Source: JANLTP01 sp031363055
Lineage (GTDB): Bacteria; Pseudomonadota; Gammaproteobacteria; Burkholderiales; Burkholderiaceae_E
DNA length: 5,693 nt
Direction of reading: 5' to 3'
NCBI GenBank assembly: GCA_031363055.1
Contig: JANLTP010000036.1
Coordinates: 1-5,693, forward strand
Shown in pieces: positions 1-5,302 of the stretch. Within the stretch, counting starts at the first letter, position 1; the number at the start of each line of letters is the position of its first letter. The notes under the pieces are model-generated. The model did not search any database and was not told where the DNA came from. It worked only from the letters and a program-made list of their open reading frames with translations. The position numbers were made by a program, and so were the translations under genes.

Positions 1-118
1 GCTGTTGAACTTGCCGTTGGCGCCGTAGTAGACGGTCGCGGCGACGCCGGTGGGCAAACGACAGGTGCCGTTCTGACTGGCACATCGCACGAAGCCGAAG
101 GCCGGTTCGTCGCTGCCG
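1..118 (-). other. Cys-containing C-terminal module of the cytochrome protein, in a shifted frame
   Basis: After YLHDGSA the main frame turns into Pro/Ser/Thr-rich, non-family sequence. The neighbouring frame (codons starting at positions 1, 4, 7 and so on) gives a sensible module: PAFGFVRCASQNGTCRLP, then TGVAATVYYGANGKFNS at the window edge. I recognise this pattern (Cys, short spacer, GTC, P-x-G, then a V-x-YGANG strand) as a small module found at the ends of secreted bacterial proteins, but I cannot give it a family name with certainty. The rest, expected to include another Cys and a short conserved tail, lies outside the window. The frame change needs one missing base, or a longer deletion whose length is not a multiple of three. 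Confidence 0.6.
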
Positions 119-1953
119 AGCCGTCATGCAGATACGGGCCGCTTGCCCAGACATCGCGCAAGGTTGGCGTGTCGATGCCGCTCAGGGTGCCGTTCAGGCG
201 CTTGCCCGATGACGCCTTCAGCGTGCCGATATCAAACAGGTTGCCGTCAGCGCTGTTGTTGTAGCCGTCACCGTTATGACAACTCGCGCACTTGTTCTGG
301 AACACGATCTCGCCGGCCTGTGCCGCGCTGGTCAGCGCGCCGTTGGATTGTCGATACGGACTGCTCGCAATCGTTGTCAGCGAACTTACATAGGCGGCCA
401 GCGCGTCGAGATCGGTGTTGATGCCGGCCTTGCGATCACCGAGAGGATGGCTTCGAGTACCGGCAAAATACTGCGCATCCGGCATCAAGCCGAGGCCTTG
501 CGATAGCGAACAAATCTGCCCCTCGAAATCCTGCACTTCGTCGAAGTTCGCGCTCCAATGCAGCCGACCCTGGCCACCCGCGCGACCGCGCAGACTGATA
601 GTGTTGCGCAGGCCCTCACCCATACCGCTCAGGTCCCAGGTGCGGCCGTCATGACCGCCGTCGTTATGGCAAGCCGCACAACTCAGGTAGCCATCGCGAG
701 CGAGGCGCGGATCGCGGGCATCATAAAAAAACTGCTTGCCCTTCAGGACCGCGGCCGTGAGTTTCTCGCTGCCGACGGTGCCGATGCTGACGAGCAGCGG
801 CACACTCAGTTGACCGAAGCCGGTCAACGGCGCCAGGTCATACACGCCCACATTACGGCTCATGAAATTATGGACGTAGAGTCTTTGGCCGTCCGGTGCG
901 ATCGTCAGACCGTCCGGAGCGAGGCCGGCTTCAAAGCGAAACAGCTCGCGACGCGAGCCCGGATCAACGACTGCGGCCTGGCGGCTGGCCTGCAGGCTGA
1001 CAAACAGGTAGGAGCCGGTCGGATGAAATACGGCGGCACTGGCAACGCCACTGTTGTCATGGTCGATACGAGCCGGATAGTCCTCGGCCATAGTCGTCAA
1101 ATCAATACGAGAACTGACGGCACGCACGGTATCCTGAAAGTCGAGATTCTCGCCGCTGCGTGCGCTACCGCGCTGGATATTGTCCTGCTTGGACGGCACC
1201 CAGGCGCTCTTGCCATCGGGCGCGTATGCCGGTGCGCCCAGGTAATTCGGAACCCCTCGGGCACCGATGGTGGTGTCGGGCTTGTCACTGTGCTGCAAGG
1301 TAATGTTGCGCGTCAGATTCAAGTTTGACGTGCTCACGACACTGACCGTAGCGCCTTGTTTGACTCCGGCTAGATCGCTCTTCACGCTCAAGGTGGCTTC
1401 GCCGGGTTGTGGCGCACTGATGAAGCGTGAGATCAGCAGTTGATCGCCCGCCGAGCTGCGCGCTATATGCCTCGCAGAACCAGCCAACGCAAGGGTTGCC
1501 AGCGTCGCACCGGTCGGGCTCAGCTTGAGCACCTGGCCGCTCGCCTCGACGGTCACAAAGGCGTTGCCATCGATGCCGAACACAATGCCGAAGGGTTGTG
1601 ATGCGCGCGGTAGTGCGATGGTTTGTGCGATCGACAAGGTGCCAGGATTGATGATGCTCAAGCTTGCGCTGCCGCGATTGGTGACCCAGATTCGGCCGTC
1701 GCTTGCGCGCGCCAAGGAGCGTGGCGCACCTCCGACCTTGATCTCGGCGGTGCGCTGTTGGCTGATCGTATCGATGACCGACACGCTGTCGTTATCCGGG
1801 TCGACCACCCAGATTCGATTGCTGTTGCCCGCACGAATTTCCAGCAAGAGGTTGGACGACGACACCGAGTTTGCAGCGGTTACCGGCAAGGTCACGGCGC
1901 TCAGAAAGCGCCGCTCGGCGATCGATCCGTCGGCGGCGCGTACCGTCAGGGAT
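1..1953 (-). CDS. YVTN-type beta-propeller plus di-haem cytochrome c peroxidase-like protein, C-terminal part (frameshifted, runs off left edge)
   Basis: I translated this frame by hand (codons with low coordinate divisible by 3) and found it open from about 1953 to the left edge. It begins at the end of a PKD domain (LTVRAADGSIAERRF). A beta-propeller follows, with YVTN-like blades: IWVVDPDNDSVSVIDT, GRIWVTNRGSASLSIIN, NAFVTVEASGQVLKL, APDGKSAWVPSKQDN, SYLFVSLQASRQAAVVDP and APDGQRLYVHNFMSRNVGVY. Two c-type haem sites come next, CAACH (666-680) and CASCH (276-290). The family landmarks GRTWDLSGMGEGLRNT, LHWSANFDEVQDFEG and IDTPTLRDVWASGPYLHDG are present. Such di-haem domains are of the cytochrome c peroxidase/MauG kind and act outside the cytoplasm. 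Whether this one is a peroxidase or another electron-transfer enzyme cannot be told. The gene has no start codon of its own because it continues the 1954-2709 reading after a one-base frameshift. A second frameshift near 100-122 moves the last residues into another frame. Confidence 0.88.
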
Positions 1954-2709
1954 GACTTCGTAGACACCGCTGGCGGCATGGACGTGTGTGACCGAAGGCG
2001 AACTGCTGTAAGCGGTCGTGCCCGAGCCATCGCCAAAGTTGCAGCGATATTGCAATGCGCCGTTACCGGTGGCATTCGCGGTGTAGCTGGCTTGTGAGCC
2101 GACGGTCACAACTGGCGTGCTGATCGGCGCAATCTGTGGCGCACCCGCTGTGACCGTCCAGCCAAACGTCTGCGACGCGCTGGCGCCGCGCGCATCGGTC
2201 ACCGTGACCGTCGGCGAAAAGCTTCCAGCCGTACTCAAGGTTCCGCTGATCAGACCGGTATTCGGGTTCACGGTGAGGCTGTTCGGCAAACCTGTTGCTG
2301 CAAAACTGAGCTTGTCGGCTTCCGGATCACTGGTAACCAGTTGCAAGCTCGGTGAATTGCCGACCGGTGAGCTTTGCCATAGCGGTGCAGTCAGTATTGG
2401 CGGGCGATTGATCAAGGGCAAGCCGGCCACTTCGACTTCGGCCAGACTCAGGAAATTGGTGCCGGCCAATTGCACTCGAACGTAGCGTCCCGAGGTATTG
2501 AATTGCAGCAGCGCAGACGCACCCACAGTACCCGGATAGGCTGCACGTTTGACGCTGGCGTCAGCGATCAGTTCGTTCATGCTGCGACCCGACATGGGGT
2601 TATCTGAAATGAAGACGTTGAAGTTTGACAAACGCTCTGCGCAGCAGTCGGTGCGGTTCCAGAGTCGAACTGCGCTGATCGAATTCAGGTTGCCCAGATC
2701 AACTTCCCA
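1954..2709 (-). CDS. Discoidin (F5/8 C)–putative Ig–PKD region of the cytochrome lipoprotein, N-terminal part (truncated, frameshifted)
   Basis: The reading starts inside a domain (WEVDLGNLNSISAVRLWNRT), directly after an in-frame TAG at 2710-2712. The first ATG is only at 2629-2631. Domains in order: the C-terminal half of an F5/8 type C/fucolectin-like carbohydrate-binding domain (2350-2709; RTDCCAERLSNFNVFISD, RYVRVQLAG, LSLAEVEVAG); a putative Ig (He_PIG) domain at about 2155-2410 (LSFAATGLPNSLTVNP, TGLISGTLSTAG, TVTVTDARG); and a PKD domain at about 1954-2150 (VGSQASYTANATG, CNFGDGSG, THVHAASGVYEV). These are extracellular adhesion or substrate-binding modules. At 1951-1955 the frame breaks. 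Removing one base joins EV to SLTVRAADG, the normal last strand of a PKD domain, so this region and the propeller/cytochrome region were one gene. The unshifted frame continues as Arg-rich non-homologous sequence to a stop at 1792. About the first half of the discoidin domain is missing. Confidence 0.85.
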
Positions 2710-2821
2710 CTAATCTACTGGTGACGCTGGGGCTATTCGCGCGGTTCGCTGCCGAGTCGCCAGTATCGGCGCTGCCGCAGGCCGTCAGCGTGAGTACGCA
2801 GAGTTTGATCGCAGCTCGAGG
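2699..2821 (-). pseudogene. Headless lipoprotein leader (lipobox LTAC) of the cytochrome lipoprotein
   Basis: In the frame starting right after the VOC stop codon the sequence reads AAIKLCVLTLTACGSADTGD and then a polar Ser/Asn/Arg linker, ending at TGA 2699-2701. The hydrophobic run plus L-T-A-C is a signal peptidase II lipobox, with Cys at 2777-2779 as the lipidated residue. CGSADTGD is identical at the DNA level to the leader at 5443-5466. No ATG, GTG or TTG lies in frame between the VOC stop and the lipobox, so the start has been lost. The linker is in a different frame from the discoidin half-domain beginning at 2709. It probably formed the N-terminus of the large cytochrome protein, anchoring it to a membrane. 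That link is inferred from adjacency and orientation. Confidence 0.6.
2756..2779 (-). repeat. 24-bp direct repeat, copy 1 (lipobox region)
   Basis: This is identical base for base to 5443-5466 and encodes CGSADTGD in both places. Similarity continues weakly into the hydrophobic leader and then fades. Same orientation, 2687 bp apart. Confidence 0.9.
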
Positions 2822-3187
2822 CTAGCTGGCACTCGTCAAGTCTCGGTAGAAGGTGAGCGCGTTGCGATCCAGATCGTAGAGAGCGAATTTGCGCGTTCCC
2901 CACGAGGTGTCGCGAATACCGTTGGGAGAACACTCGACGCCGCGTTGCCGGTACTCGTTGAAGAGCACGTCCGGGTCTTTGATCAAAAACCGCAGACGGG
3001 TCGTTGCCATCTCGTGCTCGAACTGAAACTGCACGTGTAGCTCAACGCTGTCACGCCGCAACCCGACGTAGTTCGGTGTTTGCGCATCGTCTGCAAAGGC
3101 CAACCTGAAGCCAAGTTGCCGGGTATAAAACTCATTGGCCGCTTTGATGTCGCGTGTGCCGAGAATCGGGTGAGTTTCCGTGAACAT
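2822..3187 (-). CDS. VOC superfamily protein (glyoxalase/bleomycin-resistance-like), 121 aa
   Basis: A small cytoplasmic protein of the vicinal oxygen chelate fold. The N-terminal beta-alpha-beta unit shows PILGTRDIKAANEFYTRQLG (residues 7-26), the usual opening of this family. The C-terminal strand shows SWGTRKFALYDLDRNALTFY (95-114), matching the family pattern W-G-x-R-x-F-x-x-x-D-x-D-x-N-x-L-x-F. ELH at 49-51 may supply metal or substrate contacts. At 121 residues it is full length. The ATG at 3185-3187 is supported by a strong Shine-Dalgarno sequence, GGAAGGA, six bases upstream. It lies 83 bp downstream of the CMD-like gene in the same direction, so the two probably share a transcript. 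The substrate cannot be predicted; members include dioxygenases, glyoxalases and antibiotic-binding proteins. The gene looks intact, but its stop codon is immediately followed by a decapitated lipoprotein leader. Confidence 0.93.
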   Translation of the reverse strand: MFTETHPILGTRDIKAANEFYTRQLGFRLAFADDAQTPNYVGLRRDSVELHVQFQFEHEMATTRLRFLIKDPDVLFNEYRQRGVECSPNGIRDTSWGTRKFALYDLDRNALTFYRDLTSAS

Positions 3188-3270
3188 TCGCAGTCCTTCC
3201 AGAGGCCGTCATTTCGCCGTGACGTAATGGCGCGGCGCTGCCGTGATAGCCCACCATCCCATTCATCGGT

Positions 3271-3861
3271 TCAAAGATGTCGGCCCACCACCCAACCTTG
3301 CGCACCGAGCGCCTTGTCAGCCACGGCTATCGCTGGCGCTTCCAGCGGTGTGGCCATCGTGTCGTTCCAGCGATTCAGAAACGCAAACATGGCGACGACC
3401 CCAAGAATCTCGGTGATCTCATCGTCGCTCCAGTGCTGTTGCAATTCAGTGAACTGTGCGTCGGTGACCGCGTTCGGTTGGCTGGACGCGGCCAGCGCGA
3501 AGTCCATGGCCAGACGCTCGCGCGCGCTGTAGTGTGGACTGGTTGCATAGGTCCATACATCGGCCAGCTTGGCATCGGTTACGCCGAAGTTGCGTGCACC
3601 CAGCAAGGTATGCGCCTGGCAATAGAGGCAACCGGAGACCTTGCTGACCACATGTCCGATGAGACGGCGAAAGCCCAGGTCAACTTCGCCCTCCGGGTCC
3701 ATTACGGCGCCGTTCAGTTGTGCGAATGCGCGCACCAGCTTGGGCTTGCGTTGCATGGTGAGGACGCTGTTCGGTGTGAAGCCCAGGGTACCCAGAAAGA
3801 AATTGAAATGGTCCCGGAGCTCGGGCGTGTGCTCGGGTGGCAGCGGCTGCAGACGGGCCAT
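3271..3861 (-). CDS. Carboxymuconolactone decarboxylase/AhpD-like (peroxidase-related) protein, 196 aa
   Basis: A helical protein of the CMD/AhpD superfamily. The core motif is SGCLYCQAHT at residues 76-85, giving Cys78, Cys81 and His84. This is the redox CxxC plus histidine that AhpD-type proteins use to reduce hydroperoxides. The N-terminus (ARLQPLPPEHTPELRDHF) and the Asn/Trp-containing helix AFLNRWNDTM (160-169) are typical of peroxidase-related CMD proteins of about 180-200 residues, so the gene looks complete. The ATG at 3859-3861 has AAGG eight bases upstream. It heads a likely two-gene unit with the VOC gene and is preceded by a structured leader region with a 22-codon small ORF. The CxxC supports a thiol-dependent peroxidase/reductase role rather than a true decarboxylase role, but the partner and substrate are unknown. 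Confidence 0.93.
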   Translation of the reverse strand: MARLQPLPPEHTPELRDHFNFFLGTLGFTPNSVLTMQRKPKLVRAFAQLNGAVMDPEGEVDLGFRRLIGHVVSKVSGCLYCQAHTLLGARNFGVTDAKLADVWTYATSPHYSARERLAMDFALAASSQPNAVTDAQFTELQQHWSDDEITEILGVVAMFAFLNRWNDTMATPLEAPAIAVADKALGAQGWVVGRHL

Positions 3862-3891
3862 GTTGGTAACCTTCGGGGTTGAGGAATCAGA

Positions 3892-3916
3892 ATTATCGCG
3901 GTTTCATTTCGGTTAT
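3892..3916 (-). promoter_or_regulatory. Possible -10 elements ahead of the CMD gene
   Basis: On the minus strand, TATAAC (3911-3916) and GATAAT (3892-3897) lie 31-55 bp upstream of the CMD start codon, in the only AT-leaning part of this intergenic region. Neither has a convincing TTGACA-like element at the right distance. I give this as a weak candidate only. Confidence 0.2.
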
Positions 3917-3952
3917 AGGAGCGCCCCCAGGGCCGGGCTGCGCCCAACCCGC

Positions 3953-3964
3953 CCCCCGCGGGGG
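3953..3964. repeat. GC-only perfect palindrome
   Basis: Five C, GC, five G form a 12-bp perfect palindrome between the small-ORF hairpin and the CMD gene. It sits in a very GC-rich stretch (about 3920-3964) with further GGGC/GCCC complementarity. It may be part of a repeated intergenic palindromic element. Confidence 0.55.
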
Positions 3965-3965
3965 T

Positions 3966-3997
3966 TCAAGCAAAGTGGCAGAGCCACATTTGCTTGA
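3966..3997 (-). promoter_or_regulatory. Stem-loop overlapping the end of the small ORF
   Basis: 3966-3979 pairs with 3983-3997 to give a 14-bp stem with a single bulged base (3988) and a 3-base loop. The stem lies over the last codons and the stop codon of the small ORF at 3966-4034. It is not followed by a T-run on either strand, so it is not a standard intrinsic terminator. It could act as an attenuator, an RNA-stability element or part of a REP-like repeat. Confidence 0.5.
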
Positions 3998-4034
3998 GAG
4001 CGTCGAGCGCATTGCGGACAAGGTTTGTCGACAT
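3966..4034 (-). CDS. Small ORF, 22 codons, candidate leader peptide upstream of the CMD gene
   Basis: The ORF starts ATG at 4032-4034, ends TGA at 3966-3968 and was translated by hand. It begins MSTNLVRNAL and ends MWLCHFA; the 22-residue product is neither clearly secreted nor membrane-spanning. A good Shine-Dalgarno sequence (GAGGA, 4041-4045) lies six bases before the ATG, better than that of the CMD gene. The last third of the ORF forms one arm of a strong stem-loop that also covers the stop codon, and the CMD gene begins 104 bp further on. That layout fits a translated leader whose ribosome occupancy changes RNA folding. I do not recognise the peptide as a named family. It could also be a chance ORF inside a palindromic repeat. 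Confidence 0.45.
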   Translation of the reverse strand: MSTNLVRNALDALKQMWLCHFA

Positions 4035-4082
4035 GCGTTATCCTCATGCCCGGACCTGGGTTTAATCATTGAAAGCAGCGAC

Positions 4083-4095
4083 ACCGACCGTCGGT
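4083..4095. promoter_or_regulatory. Short palindrome (6-bp arms) upstream of the small ORF
   Basis: ACCGAC and GTCGGT flank one central base, 49 bp upstream of the small ORF start. It could be an operator half-site pair for the sORF–CMD–VOC transcript, or chance. No regulator gene is nearby. Confidence 0.25.
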
Positions 4096-4101
4096 TATTT
4101 A

Positions 4102-4145
4102 TGCGGGCTGACGATGGCGCTCGGCGCGTCGTGCGTCAGCCCGCA
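4102..4145 (-). terminator. Perfect 12-bp inverted repeat just past tctC
   Basis: TGCGGGCTGACG (4102-4113) is repeated as its exact reverse complement at 4134-4145 with a 20-bp spacer, starting four bases after the tctC stop codon. The position suits a transcription end. On the minus strand the sequence after the stem is TAAATAACCG rather than a U-run, so it would be a weak or Rho-assisted terminator, or a 3'-protecting hairpin. Confidence 0.5.
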
Positions 4146-4149
4146 ATCG

Positions 4150-5130
4150 TCAATCGACTTTTGCTCCGACAGTCTTGACGATCGTGCCCCAGCGCGAGTG
4201 CTCGGACGCAATGAACTGGCGAAGCGCGCCGGGCGGCATGTAGCGCTGCACGGCGCCAAGGGAAGAGTACTTTTCAGAAATCGGCTGCGACTCGACAATT
4301 CGCTCGAGGGCCGCACTGATTTTCGCGATCTGATCTTTCGGCATGCCAGCCGGGCCAATCACCGCCAACCAGGCGCTGATGGCAAATTGGTCGAAGCCCA
4401 GCTCGGTAATGGTTGGCACATCGGTGAAGGCAGGCAGGCGCGTACCGTAGGTCACAGCTAGCGCGCGCAGTTTGCCGGACTGAATAAAAGGTCGCGTGAC
4501 GGCGACCGTGTCCATGGCGACTTGAACATTGCCGGCGACCAGGTCGGTCATAGCCTTCGGACTGCCCTGATACGGCACATGCTGAATTCTGATATCGGCG
4601 CGACGTTTCAGGTCTTCCATGCCCAGGTGCGACAGGGTGCCATTGCCTGAAGACGAGTGGCTGAGCTTTTCAGGGTTGGCTTTTGCATACGCGATCAATT
4701 CGTGCAGCGACTGCACGGGCAGCGCCGGATTGATGACCAGGACCATGGGCAGGTCAGCGACCATGGCAATCGAATCGATGTCCTTCAGACTGTCATAGCC
4801 GACCGACTTGTACAGGTGTGGGTTTGCGGCCAAAGAGGCGAGCGCCGAGAGCATCAGCGTATTGCCATCCGGCGCCGCTCGGGCGAGGGCCGCCAACGCC
4901 AAACTGCCGCCCTGGCCGGGTTTGTTTTCAACGATGACGTTAGCACCAATCGCCGGGCCGAGTTGCTCTGCCAGGACCCGCGCAATCAGGTCCGTTGCCT
5001 GGCCCGGCGGGAAACCCACCAGTAGTTTTACGATCTTGCTGGTCTGCGCGTCCGCGACTGGAACGGCCACAAGGCAGACGACAATCAACATCAGGCCGGC
5101 CATACGGCGGAATGAATTCTTCAAAGTCAT
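4150..5130 (-). CDS. Tripartite tricarboxylate transporter substrate-binding protein (TctC/Bug family), 326 aa
   Basis: A periplasmic solute-binding receptor of the TctC/Bug family, which captures organic acids or related small molecules for TctAB-type uptake. Residues 1-28 are a clear Sec signal peptide (charged LKNSFRR, hydrophobic GLMLIVVCLVAV, cleavage after ADA). Family landmarks in order: GFPPGQATDLIARVLA (39-54), VIVENKPGQGG (65-75), AAPDGNTL (85-92), NPEKLSHSSSGNGTLSHL (152-169), HVPYQGSPKAM (184-194), DLVAGNVQVAMD (196-207) and GKLRALAVT (219-227). The first loop has PPGQATD where most members have PPGGxTD. The length is normal and no break is visible. I chose ATG 5128-5130 because it leaves a standard signal peptide and has GGGA eight bases upstream. 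The open frame extends back in frame to 5529 through unrelated sequence. No tctA or tctB is present, as is common for Bug genes, so the ligand is unknown. Confidence 0.95.
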   Translation of the reverse strand: MTLKNSFRRMAGLMLIVVCLVAVPVADAQTSKIVKLLVGFPPGQATDLIARVLAEQLGPAIGANVIVENKPGQGGSLALAALARAAPDGNTLMLSALASLAANPHLYKSVGYDSLKDIDSIAMVADLPMVLVINPALPVQSLHELIAYAKANPEKLSHSSSGNGTLSHLGMEDLKRRADIRIQHVPYQGSPKAMTDLVAGNVQVAMDTVAVTRPFIQSGKLRALAVTYGTRLPAFTDVPTITELGFDQFAISAWLAVIGPAGMPKDQIAKISAALERIVESQPISEKYSSLGAVQRYMPPGALRQFIASEHSRWGTIVKTVGAKVD

Positions 5131-5182
5131 CTCAATCGTCCCGTACTCATCCATTTGCATCGTCCAGTGCACGCGTAAACGA

Positions 5183-5302
5183 TCAGGATATTTTAAGCAA
5201 TCCGCCATGCCGGGGATCAATCCCCTCGACCACGTTAACGACGTATTCTGCAATATTCTTCGCGTGATCGCCAACCCGTTCAATCGATTGCACGGGGTAG
5301 CG
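5183..5302 (-). pseudogene. phoU: phoU remnant: C-terminal ~39 residues of phosphate-uptake regulator PhoU
   Basis: In the frame with codon low coordinates 5183, 5186 and so on, the minus strand reads VQSIERVGDHAKNIAEYVV, then NVVEGIDPRHGGLLKIS and a TGA stop (5183-5185). ERxGDHAKNIAEYVV followed by G-x-D-x-RH is the conserved final helix and tail of PhoU, the three-helix-bundle repeat protein that works with PstSCAB and PhoR in phosphate sensing. PhoU is normally about 220-240 residues; here only the last ~39 can be recognised. Upstream the frame becomes non-homologous (His/Gln-rich) and meets a stop at 5342-5344, so the first ~80% is missing. The stop lies 52 bp before tctC. The upstream neighbour is a lipoprotein leader instead of the phoU start, marking a rearrangement or assembly junction near 5300. 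Confidence 0.75.

Noticed and set aside
558..1328. 256-codon plus-strand ORF
   Set aside because: It is the antisense shadow of the propeller/cytochrome coding frame. Its translation has no family features, while the minus strand gives clear haem motifs and propeller blades.
1525..2485. Plus-strand ORFs of 190 and 122 codons
   Set aside because: They lie opposite the PKD/Ig/propeller frame and have no domain pattern.
2815..2826. XhoI (CTCGAG) and NheI (GCTAGC) sites directly abutting, resembling a cloning polylinker at the VOC/leader junction
   Set aside because: The 12 bases are also explained by the VOC stop and adjacent codons, and no vector sequence or further site cluster is visible. 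I note it only because it falls on a suspected breakpoint.
3190..3270. CGTCA/TGACG inverted repeat between the CMD and VOC genes
   Set aside because: Five-base arms with an eight-base loop are within chance expectation, and there is no T-run or other support for a terminator.
3277..3882. 201-codon plus-strand ORF
   Set aside because: It lies exactly opposite the CMD-like gene; the minus-strand reading has the CxxCxxH motif and a ribosome binding site.
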